Assembly (NCBI RefSeq): GCF_016464375.1
Contig: NZ_JADDIU010000030.1
Coordinates: forward strand, 1-33,524
Direction: 5' to 3'
Source: Bacillus renqingensis
Lineage (GTDB): Bacteria > Bacillota > Bacilli > Bacillales > Cytobacillaceae
DNA: 33,524 bases
In this document: positions 1-6,146 of the stretch, one piece after another
Numbering within the stretch: position 1 is the first letter of the stretch
How the letters are laid out: every line of letters starts with the position of its first letter
Made by a program: the position numbers and the translations under genes
The notes under the pieces: model-generated
What the model saw: only the letters and a program-made list of their open reading frames with translations
Told to the model about the DNA's origin: nothing
Databases searched by the model: none

Positions 1-2
1 CT

Positions 3-20
3 TGCAAAGTTAACTTTGCA
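3..20. promoter_or_regulatory. Perfect 18-bp palindrome upstream of prfC (candidate operator)
   Basis: TGCAAAGTTAACTTTGCA is its own reverse complement. It overlaps a plausible sigma-A promoter: TTGCAA at 2-7, 17 bp, TAATAT at 25-30. A bound dimeric repressor there would block initiation of prfC. I do not recognise the regulator; MarR-type proteins use sites of this shape, but that is inference. The window edge cuts off whatever lies upstream. Confidence 0.5.
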
Positions 21-75
21 GCGATAATATTGAAGTTATGTACCAAAATCTTTATAGGTCAAAAGAGAGGAAGAC

Positions 76-1659
76 ATGATGGGTAACGATTTTAAAAAAA
101 AGGTATTATCACGCCGGACATTTGCGATTATTTCCCACCCGGATGCTGGTAAAACGACGCTAACAGAAAAACTTTTGCTATTTGGCGGAGCGATTCGCGA
201 TGCAGGAACGGTTAAGGCAAAAAAGACTGGAAAATTTGCAACAAGTGACTGGATGGAAATTGAAAAACAAAGGGGAATTTCCGTAACTTCCAGTGTCATG
301 CAATTTGAATATCATGACTTTCAAGTGAATATCCTTGATACTCCTGGACATCAGGATTTCAGTGAAGATACGTATCGGACTTTAATGGCGGTAGATAGTG
401 CGGTGATGATCATCGATTCCGCAAAAGGGATTGAAGATCAAACGATTAAACTGTTTAAAGTGTGCCGCATGCGCGGGATTCCTATTTTTACCTTTATTAA
501 TAAGCTGGACCGTCAAGGAAAACCTCCGCTTGAACTCCTGGCCGAATTAGAAGAAGTTCTCGGAATTGAATCCTATCCGATGAATTGGCCAATTGGTATG
601 GGAAAGGAATTCCTTGGCATCTATGACCGCTACTATAATCGCATTGAACAATTCCGTGGAAAGGAAGAAGAACGTTTTATTCCCTTAAATGATGACGGAG
701 AAGTTGAAGGAGAACACAGCTTAAAAACTTCGGGTCTCTATGAGCAAACACTTGAGGAAATTATGCTTCTTAACGAAGCCGGTAATGAATTTTCCAGAGA
801 GAAAGTGGCAGAAGGGAAATTGACACCTGTTTTCTTTGGCAGTGCCTTAACAGCCTTTGGTGTGCAAACCTTTCTTGAGACCTATTTACAATTTGCCCCT
901 TCACCTAAAGCACGTAATTCATCCATAGGGGAGATCGACCCGCTTTCAGAAGAATTTTCCGGTTTTGTGTTTAAAATTCAAGCAAATATGAATCCGGCAC
1001 ACCGCGACCGGATTGCATTTGTCCGAATTTGCTCCGGTAAATTTGAACGGGGAATGATGGTTTCGCTTCCCCGGTTAGAAAAACAGATAAAGCTTTCGCA
1101 GTCTACGTCCTTTATGGCCGAGGAACGAAATACCGTAGATGAGGCAGTTAGCGGTGACATCATCGGGTTATATGATACAGGCACCTATCAAATTGGCGAT
1201 ACACTGACTACGGGAAAGAATAATTTTCATTTTGAGAAATTACCTCAATTTACCCCAGAATTATTTGTCCGGGTATCCGCCAAAAACGTGATGAAACAGA
1301 AGTCTTTTTATAAGGGGATCCAACAGCTTGTTCAAGAGGGGGCAATTCAGCTTTATAAAACCGTTAAAACGGAAGATTATTTATTAGGTGCCGTGGGGCA
1401 ACTGCAATTTGAAGTATTTGAACATCGGATGAAAAATGAGTATAACGCCGAGGTTTTGATGGAACGTTTAGGTTCCAAGATTGCCCGCTGGATTGAAGCT
1501 GATGAAGTGGATGAAAACTTGTCGAGTTCAAGAAGTTTGTTAGTAAAAGATCGTTTTGATCACTATGTATTTTTGTTTGAAAATGACTTTGCCCTTAGAT
1601 GGTTTCAAGACAAAAACCCGAATGTTAAACTATATAATCCGATGGATCAGCATGATTAA
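76..1659 (+). CDS. prfC: Peptide chain release factor 3 (RF3)
   Basis: Translational GTPase that recycles release factors RF1/RF2 from the ribosome after peptide release. The protein has 527 residues, the usual RF3 length. G1 is HPDAGKTT (21-28), G3 DTPGH (88-92) and G4 NKLD (142-145); the EF-G-like beta-barrel and RF3 C-terminal domains follow. The start is ATG at 76 or the adjacent ATG at 79; the purine-rich ribosome site AGAGAGG at 64-70 fits either. It is a single-gene unit closed by a strong terminator and preceded by a palindrome over the promoter. Nothing is truncated or missing. The family assignment is secure from motifs over the whole length. Confidence 0.96.
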   Translation: MMGNDFKKKVLSRRTFAIISHPDAGKTTLTEKLLLFGGAIRDAGTVKAKKTGKFATSDWMEIEKQRGISVTSSVMQFEYHDFQVNILDTPGHQDFSEDTYRTLMAVDSAVMIIDSAKGIEDQTIKLFKVCRMRGIPIFTFINKLDRQGKPPLELLAELEEVLGIESYPMNWPIGMGKEFLGIYDRYYNRIEQFRGKEEERFIPLNDDGEVEGEHSLKTSGLYEQTLEEIMLLNEAGNEFSREKVAEGKLTPVFFGSALTAFGVQTFLETYLQFAPSPKARNSSIGEIDPLSEEFSGFVFKIQANMNPAHRDRIAFVRICSGKFERGMMVSLPRLEKQIKLSQSTSFMAEERNTVDEAVSGDIIGLYDTGTYQIGDTLTTGKNNFHFEKLPQFTPELFVRVSAKNVMKQKSFYKGIQQLVQEGAIQLYKTVKTEDYLLGAVGQLQFEVFEHRMKNEYNAEVLMERLGSKIARWIEADEVDENLSSSRSLLVKDRFDHYVFLFENDFALRWFQDKNPNVKLYNPMDQHD

Positions 1660-1695
1660 GATGGCGAGGCCTTACCCGCCATCTTTATTATTTTT
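1658..1695 (+). terminator. Rho-independent terminator of prfC
   Basis: The arms AAGATGGCG (1658-1666) and CGCCATCTT (1677-1685) form a 9-bp stem with a 10-nt loop, followed by TTATTATTTTT. The stem starts inside the stop codon of prfC. Confidence 0.85.
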
Positions 1696-1755
1696 CTATA
1701 AACCCCCACAAATTTTTAAAGAAAACGTACCTATGTAGTGAATAGGTATTAGGCC

Positions 1756-1787
1756 ACCCCCTTACAGACCCAAGCGTATGGTATAAT
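1756..1787 (+). promoter_or_regulatory. Composite sigI promoter: sigma-I-type and extended -10 sigma-A elements
   Basis: ACCCCC at 1756-1761 and CGTA at 1775-1778, 13 bp apart, resemble the ACCCCC/CGAA elements described for B. subtilis SigI promoters. Interleaved is TG-G-TATAAT (1779-1787), an extended -10 sigma-A element with a weak -35 (CTTACA, 1761-1766). Basal sigma-A transcription plus SigI autoregulation is the simplest reading. The CGTA variant makes the SigI half tentative. Confidence 0.6.
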
Positions 1788-1807
1788 GGGTCGGTGGAGG
1801 TGAGCTT

Positions 1808-2554
1808 ATGCTGAATTTATTATTTATTGCCAAGAGGAAAAAAAGGACTTTAGAGGAAACCGTTGTCTTGATTCAGCAGGGGGACAGTGCTCTGCTAAAC
1901 GAACTAATTGAGGCGTATAGGCCTTTTATTGCGAAAACCGTTTCTTCGGTCTGTAAAAGATACATTTATGAGACGGATGATGAATTTAGCATAGGACTAA
2001 TTGCCTTTCATGAAGCGATCGAAAAATACTCACCGGAGCGGGGAAGTTCCCTACTGAACTTTTCAGAAATTATTATTAAAAGAAGAGTAATAGATTATAT
2101 CCGTAAGCAATCAAAAAACCAACATATTAGCCTTGATCTAACAAATCAGTCAAATGAAGAGGAGTCACCAGGGCTAGCGATTGTAAATGAGTTGTCACTT
2201 GAGGATTACCAAAATAAGACCGATGAACAGCTCCGGAAGGAAGAAGTATGGCAATTTCAAAAGCTGCTAACTAAATTCGATTTAAGTCTTAGTGATTTAG
2301 TGGAGCATTCTCCTAAGCATGTTGATGCTAGAAAAAATGCGATCGTTGTTGCAAAAAAATTAGTGGAAGATAATGAGTTGAAAGAATTATTACTTGAAAA
2401 AAAACGGCTGCCTATCAAGCAGTTAGAAAAAAAGGTAAATGTGAGCCGAAAAACAATTGAACGGAATCGAAAGTATATTATTGCCATCGCACTTATTCTC
2501 TCTGGAGATTATGTTTATATGAAGGATTACATAAAGGGGGTGCTTGAAACGTGA
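1808..2554 (+). CDS. sigI: RNA polymerase sigma factor SigI
   Basis: Sigma-70-family factor of the SigI group; in Bacillus it is linked to heat and cell-envelope stress and in clostridia to polysaccharide-degrading genes. The 248 residues carry a region-2 domain (about 25-105, including the RRVIDYIRKQ stretch) and a C-terminal SigI domain with an HTH-like segment (about 195-225). The ATG at 1808 follows GGAGGTG by 5 nt. The stop overlaps the rsgI start by 4 nt (GTGA), the classic coupling of a sigma factor to its anti-sigma factor. The following rsgI gene removes doubt about identity. The composite promoter implies autoregulation. Confidence 0.95.
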   Translation: MLNLLFIAKRKKRTLEETVVLIQQGDSALLNELIEAYRPFIAKTVSSVCKRYIYETDDEFSIGLIAFHEAIEKYSPERGSSLLNFSEIIIKRRVIDYIRKQSKNQHISLDLTNQSNEEESPGLAIVNELSLEDYQNKTDEQLRKEEVWQFQKLLTKFDLSLSDLVEHSPKHVDARKNAIVVAKKLVEDNELKELLLEKKRLPIKQLEKKVNVSRKTIERNRKYIIAIALILSGDYVYMKDYIKGVLET

Positions 2555-3777
2555 AAAAAGGAATTGTCATGGAAATAGATGATGTTTTTCTTACGCTTCT
2601 AACCCCTGAAGGAGAGTTTTTACGGGCCCGAAAACAAAATCAAGACTATCAGCTTGGTGAGGAGATTAACTTTTATCCGGTTACGTTTACAAAAACAGGC
2701 CCATTCTTGAATCGATTCCATTATTTTTTCAGAGCAAAGCCCGTTTTACTTACTACATTGGTAATTATTATATTTATGAGTTTGTTGTTTCCATTATATC
2801 GTAATGACAAAGCTTATGCCTATCTGTCTATTGACGTGAATCCAAGCATAGAGCTTGGGGTAAATGAAAAAATGCAGGTCATTGAAATGACAGGCTTTAA
2901 TAAAGAGGGGAAAAAACTTATATCACGGCTTTCGGGCTGGAAGAAACAAGATGCGGCTCAACTAACAAAAACGTTGTTAATCGAAATGAAAAAGTCCAAT
3001 CTATTAAAAGAACATAACCAGGTCATCTTCTCCACTGTTCGGACTGAAGAGGTAAAGAAGGAGGCTGAAGAGAGGCTGCAAAAAAATATAAACGAAATTA
3101 AAGCAGCCATCCATTCTCAAAGCTTAGAGGTGACCGTCTATTCGGGTACGAAGCAGGAATTAAAAAAGGCACATCAGCTTGGGATTACAGCCGGGAAATA
3201 TCAAGCGAAATATCAAGCAAAAAGGAAAATTCAATCAATTGAAAAGAAAAATAATGGGGAAAGCCGCCCGACAGAGCAAACAAAGCCAGTCATTCCTTCT
3301 TCCATCCATTTTAAGAAACAGTCAGGAAATTCTAAAGGAGAAGCAAAGCAAAAACAGGTAACCGGAAAAAGGATACTGCCGCAGCAAGTCAAAAAGAGGG
3401 AAGATGTAAAAGAAAAAAACACCGGACAAACGAAGAAGGTGTTCCATCAAGGAAACCATCTAAGAAAGCAAACAAGTCAACAGCAACAGACAAATACTCG
3501 TTTCCAACCTAAGAGAGCGCTTCAGTATAAAGAAAAAACGAAGCAAAAGAATCAGGTAAAAAGAAAAGGAAACGAGAATTCCTCTCATAGAAATAAATGG
3601 ATGTCAAAGCATGTTCAAAGAAATAGTTGGAAGCCAAAGTATCATCAAGGAAATAAAGGGAAACAAAAGTACCATAAAGTAAATAAATGGAAACAAAAGC
3701 ATCATACCGGAAATAAAGGGAAACAAAAGTATCATAATCGGAATCAATATTTAAATCAAAGAAAGAAAGCAAAGTAA
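2551..3777 (+). CDS. rsgI: Membrane-bound anti-sigma-I factor RsgI
   Basis: Single-pass membrane protein that holds SigI inactive. Residues 1-60 form the cytoplasmic SigI-binding RsgI_N domain, about 64-83 is the transmembrane helix, and the rest is extracytoplasmic. The conserved periplasmic segment contains SIDVNPSIEL (93-102); Asn97-Pro98 corresponds to the autoproteolysis site reported for RsgI proteins. From about 225 the protein is low-complexity, rich in Lys, Gln, Asn and His, and ends in five 10-residue repeats (348-397; pattern N-K-x-K-x-K-Y/H-H-x-x). The GTG start at 2551 overlaps the sigI stop and has a GGGGG ribosome site at 2536-2540. The 408 residues are somewhat more than I recall for B. 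subtilis RsgI (about 380). The basic tail may contact anionic wall polymers (inference). Confidence 0.93.
   Translation: MKKGIVMEIDDVFLTLLTPEGEFLRARKQNQDYQLGEEINFYPVTFTKTGPFLNRFHYFFRAKPVLLTTLVIIIFMSLLFPLYRNDKAYAYLSIDVNPSIELGVNEKMQVIEMTGFNKEGKKLISRLSGWKKQDAAQLTKTLLIEMKKSNLLKEHNQVIFSTVRTEEVKKEAEERLQKNINEIKAAIHSQSLEVTVYSGTKQELKKAHQLGITAGKYQAKYQAKRKIQSIEKKNNGESRPTEQTKPVIPSSIHFKKQSGNSKGEAKQKQVTGKRILPQQVKKREDVKEKNTGQTKKVFHQGNHLRKQTSQQQQTNTRFQPKRALQYKEKTKQKNQVKRKGNENSSHRNKWMSKHVQRNSWKPKYHQGNKGKQKYHKVNKWKQKHHTGNKGKQKYHNRNQYLNQRKKAK
3592..3741 (+). repeat. Five tandem 30-bp units encoding decapeptide repeats in RsgI
   Basis: Translated units read NKWMSKHVQR, NSWKPKYHQG, NKGKQKYHKV, NKWKQKHHTG and NKGKQKYHNR. 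Units three to five are close at the DNA level too (AAATAAAGGGAAACAAAAGT recurs), so the array is likely expandable by slippage. Confidence 0.8.
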
Positions 3778-3785
3778 AGATAGAG

Positions 3786-3811
3786 AGTCCGGCACATTAC
3801 CGGACTTTTTC
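3786..3811 (+). terminator. Terminator of sigI-rsgI
   Basis: AGTCCGG (3786-3792), a 7-nt loop, CCGGACT (3800-3806) and a T run form a good intrinsic terminator. It sits between rsgI and the convergent SASP gene and has a proper T tract only on the plus strand. Confidence 0.85.
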
Positions 3812-3816
3812 TTTCA

Positions 3817-4020
3817 TTAGGATTTATTGTTTTGTCCCGACAGTTGAGTTTGGGCTTGTTGCACTAATCTTTTTGTGATTTCTCCACCAACAGAACCATT
3901 TGCTCTGGAAACAGTATCAGACCCTAATTGAACGCCAAACTCCTGGGCAATTTCATATTTTACCTGATCCAAGTATTGTTCAATCCCGGGAACTAATAAT
4001 TTATTTCTGCTGTTTGCCAT
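3817..4020 (-). CDS. sspD: Alpha/beta-type small acid-soluble spore protein
   Basis: DNA-binding SASP that coats and protects spore DNA and is degraded by the GPR protease at germination. The 67 residues show the family pattern throughout: N-terminal KLLVPG..Q.L...KYEIA.EFGV.LG.D and the C-terminal [11 protein letters not shown] block. The EIAQEFGV segment holds the GPR cleavage region. An AAAGGAG ribosome site lies just upstream on the minus strand. The symbol rests on position next to sigI-rsgI, as in B. subtilis; alpha/beta SASPs are too alike to name from sequence alone. A sigma-G promoter is expected, but I could not find a convincing one. Confidence 0.93.
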   Translation of the reverse strand: MANSRNKLLVPGIEQYLDQVKYEIAQEFGVQLGSDTVSRANGSVGGEITKRLVQQAQTQLSGQNNKS

Positions 4021-4122
4021 TTGTTTTCAACTCCTTTTCACCAGAGAATTTTACACCTCTGTATATATATTATTTATTGATTGTACCTTTTTATAAATGG
4101 AAATGTTTTTCGAAACTGGAAT

Positions 4123-4473
4123 TTAGTCTGTCCCCCGACTTACATCTTTTGTTGGGTGCATGAATGGAATTCCCTTTGGCTTTCTTTTGCTTTCAAGTAA
4201 TTCTCGATTTTCCGTTGTGTTCCAACCGATATCATTTGTGGGGTGAACCCATTCATCGCCGGACATAATGGCAGGGTCGGTCTCATCAGTCCAATTTTCA
4301 AGCGGTGAATTTTCGGAAGAATAGTGGCTGTCACCAATTACCACTCCATGCTGGTTCACAAAGGGAGGCATGGGCTTAATATCGGTCCCTTTAAAGCTGG
4401 GGGCATTGATTTGATGTGGGAGCGTCTCATCGATACTTACCTGTTCTGTGTGGCGTTTTTTTTGCTCATCCAT
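4123..4473 (-). CDS. DUF3905-like small protein
   Basis: A 116-residue acidic soluble protein with no signal peptide or membrane segment. It has conserved-looking Trp/His/Pro-rich blocks: GVVIGDS.Y.SENSPLENW (about 43-62), DPAIMSGDEWVHPTNDIGWNT (about 66-86) and a C-terminal MHPTKDV. From memory these belong to the DUF3905 family of Bacillus and relatives, whose function I do not know. The start is supported by AGAGGTG about 8 nt upstream. It lies beside the SASP gene in the same direction, so a late-sporulation role is possible but unsupported by any clear sigma-G site. Confidence 0.8.
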   Translation of the reverse strand: MDEQKKRHTEQVSIDETLPHQINAPSFKGTDIKPMPPFVNQHGVVIGDSHYSSENSPLENWTDETDPAIMSGDEWVHPTNDIGWNTTENRELLESKRKPKGIPFMHPTKDVSRGTD

Positions 4474-4609
4474 GTATCTTCACCTCTTGATTGTTATTTT
4501 CTGCATGACCTTCGATTAATATTGGATGAAAATTTAGCCAGCGCATATTAAATAAAATTTTGCTTCAGACTATGAAATGTAACTTACTAAAGAAGGAGGA
4601 ATCCCTTAA

Positions 4610-4771
4610 ATGGCAAAGCGAAAGGCCGAGTTTGATGCAGTTGAAAAATATACAAAAACTCCTCGTAAAAATATCCAGGAAAGTGAATTTTCGGCGGAAT
4701 TTACCGATAATAATAATGCGATTCGATTTGCGAATCGAAATTCTAAACAAGGCAAAAAAGGAAGAAGCTGA
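4610..4771 (+). CDS. Small basic protein, possibly spore-associated
   Basis: A 53-residue Lys/Arg/Asn-rich protein starting with MAKRKAEFDA. The ATG follows a strong AAGGAGGA site (4593-4600). The segment ESEFSAEFTDNNNA loosely recalls the TEFASETN cleavage motif of gamma-type SASPs, but the resemblance is short. A CATATTA element at about 4544-4550 matches a sigma-F/sigma-G -10, without a good -35. The stop overlaps the next candidate start by 4 nt. Real gene: likely, from the ribosome site and composition. Function: not recognised. Confidence 0.65.
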   Translation: MAKRKAEFDAVEKYTKTPRKNIQESEFSAEFTDNNNAIRFANRNSKQGKKGRS

Positions 4772-4872
4772 GTAGGAAGGATGAAAGTAAAACACCGCCA
4801 CGAGTACCAATTGAAGAATTCATGGCAGAATACGGCGATGGTGAGCGGAATACCTCTCATCGATACCAATAA
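4768..4872 (+). CDS. Tiny ORF with a possible CTG start overlapping the upstream stop
   Basis: Read from CTG at 4768 (CTGA overlap with the stop of the previous ORF), this frame encodes 34 residues beginning MSRKDESKTPPRVPIEEF and ending in a hydrophilic tail, and stops 5 nt before the terminator stem. AAAGGAAG at 4757-4764 could serve as ribosome site. The composition is protein-like, unlike the alternative ATG frame at 4780, which runs through the terminator. No ATG, GTG or TTG fits the frame near its 5' end, so the gene is uncertain. A -1/+2 frameshift fusing it to the preceding ORF is the alternative. Confidence 0.35.
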   Translation: MSRKDESKTPPRVPIEEFMAEYGDGERNTSHRYQ

Positions 4873-4876
4873 ATGG

Positions 4877-4908
4877 AATAAGCCGGGGTTACCCGGCTTA
4901 TTTTTTTA
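4877..4908 (+). terminator. Strong intrinsic terminator
   Basis: AATAAGCCGGG (4877-4887), loop GTTA, CCCGGCTTATT (4892-4902), then a T run: an 11-bp stem that ends the small-gene unit. Confidence 0.92.
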
Positions 4909-5017
4909 TGCTTAGAAAATGAAATGACAATGTTCTGTTATAATACAAACAAGTATCTGTTATATAAATAAAAGACAGGATTTCTATAAAAAAAGTAAAG
5001 TGTATTTTAAAAAAATC

Positions 5018-5043
5018 CGCTGTGTTTGACTTTTGTCACAGCG
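5018..5043. promoter_or_regulatory. 26-bp interrupted dyad upstream of the oxidoreductase operon
   Basis: The arms CGCTGTG (5018-5024) and CACAGCG (5037-5043) are perfect inverted repeats. A second dyad, TGAC-TTTT-GTCA (5027-5038), is nested across the right arm. No T run follows, so it is more like a protein-binding site than a terminator. It lies just upstream of the candidate promoter. Confidence 0.5.
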
Positions 5044-5058
5044 ATGAAAAAGGAAATC

Positions 5059-5094
5059 AACTACAATGACAATAGTGTAGTTAAATACTATAGT
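5059..5094 (+). promoter_or_regulatory. Sigma-A promoter with overlapping inverted repeat for the 2-oxoacid oxidoreductase genes
   Basis: ATGACA at 5066-5071, a 17-bp spacer and TATAGT at 5089-5094 form a near-consensus promoter about 40 nt before the ATG. AACTACA (5059-5065) and TGTAGTT (5076-5082) form an inverted repeat bracketing the -35, a likely operator. A further extended -10 (TG-T-TATAAT, 4936-4944) lies upstream. Confidence 0.6.
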
Positions 5095-5132
5095 TAGGTT
5101 GTTTTTTTGAACGAAAGTGGGGAAAGGATAAC

Positions 5133-6146
5133 ATGTCGATTTTACCAAAAAAAAATGAACATGGTTTTTTTGAGATCCGTTTAGAGTCTATCGGCGGCCT
5201 TGGAGCAAATTTGGCTGGAAAAATGTTAGCGGAGGCAGGGGTATTAAGTCTTGGTTTAAAAGGATCTAATTTCTCATCCTATGGGTCAGAGAAAAAGGGA
5301 TCTCCTGTAAAAAGCTTTATTCGTTTTTGTGATCCGGATGTTGAAATCAGAGACCATAGTCCGATTGAACAGCCACATATCGTTGGTGTATTCCATGAGG
5401 CATTATATAAAACTGTAAACGTTGTCAGCGGCTTGGATGCTGAAGGAATCGTCTTGGTCAATTCATCGCGGGATTTTGATGAGGTTAGGAGCGATCTACA
5501 GCTGGAATATGGCACACTTGCAATTGTTGATGCCTTGTCCATTGCAGTAGAAGAAAAGACAAAAGTAAATACAGCTATGCTTGGAGCCTTGTATCGAATT
5601 TGTGATTTTCTTGATCCGGAATCGATGAGAGATGTTATCCGGAAAACCTTCACCAAGAAATATCCACATCTTGTTGAACCTAATATTCGCACATTTGACC
5701 GTGGTTACAACGAAGTTCAATTTAAAACATATGAGGTGCCGGAGGGAGCAGAAGGCAAAAGCTTCACAAGACCGCTCCCACAGCTGGGATATTTGACCCA
5801 GGAAATCGGTGGGGTTATCACAGCTCAGGCTAATAGTATCTTAAAAGATTTAAGCGGTTCAAGACAGGGCTTTCTTCCGAAGTTCCTGCGAGATAAATGT
5901 ATTCATTGTGCGGCATGTGATAATGTCTGCCCTGATTTTTGTTTTGTTTGGGAAGCGGGGGAAGATAAGCGCGGCAGAAAACAAATGTTTCTGAGAGGAA
6001 TTGATTACCAATATTGCAAAGGCTGCCTAAAATGCATCGAAGCCTGTCCGACTGATGCACTGGGAGATCTTCGTGAAAAGATTGGTTATGCAGATCAACA
6101 TCGCGTAAAGCAAAACTTTCCCTATGTTGTAGGAGGTAATTTCTAA
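5133..6146 (+). CDS. 2-oxoacid:ferredoxin oxidoreductase, fused gamma and delta (2[4Fe-4S]) subunits
   Basis: Electron-transfer half of a TPP-dependent 2-oxoacid oxidoreductase, which converts a 2-oxoacid plus CoA to acyl-CoA, CO2 and reduced ferredoxin. Residues 10-200 are the gamma domain (EIRLESIGGLGANLAGKML start). About 245-315 is a ferredoxin-like delta domain with two CxxCxxCxxxCP motifs: C256/C259/C262/C266 and C295/C298/C301/C305. In most archaea these are separate polypeptides; here they are fused. The ATG follows GGGGAAAGG. Its stop overlaps the next start (TAATG), so both subunits are translated together. The substrate cannot be told from sequence: pyruvate, 2-oxoisovalerate or another 2-oxoacid are open. 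Confidence 0.88.
   Translation: MSILPKKNEHGFFEIRLESIGGLGANLAGKMLAEAGVLSLGLKGSNFSSYGSEKKGSPVKSFIRFCDPDVEIRDHSPIEQPHIVGVFHEALYKTVNVVSGLDAEGIVLVNSSRDFDEVRSDLQLEYGTLAIVDALSIAVEEKTKVNTAMLGALYRICDFLDPESMRDVIRKTFTKKYPHLVEPNIRTFDRGYNEVQFKTYEVPEGAEGKSFTRPLPQLGYLTQEIGGVITAQANSILKDLSGSRQGFLPKFLRDKCIHCAACDNVCPDFCFVWEAGEDKRGRKQMFLRGIDYQYCKGCLKCIEACPTDALGDLREKIGYADQHRVKQNFPYVVGGNF

Noticed and set aside
3592..3741. CRISPR-like array
   Set aside because: The 30-bp repeats are in frame, have no spacers and encode the RsgI tail.
3509..3772. 87-residue minus-strand ORF within rsgI
   Set aside because: Repetitive antisense shadow of the Lys-rich repeat region of rsgI.
4021..4122. Sigma-G promoter for the SASP gene
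   Set aside because: No pair of elements with acceptable spacing could be found by eye, although biologically expected.
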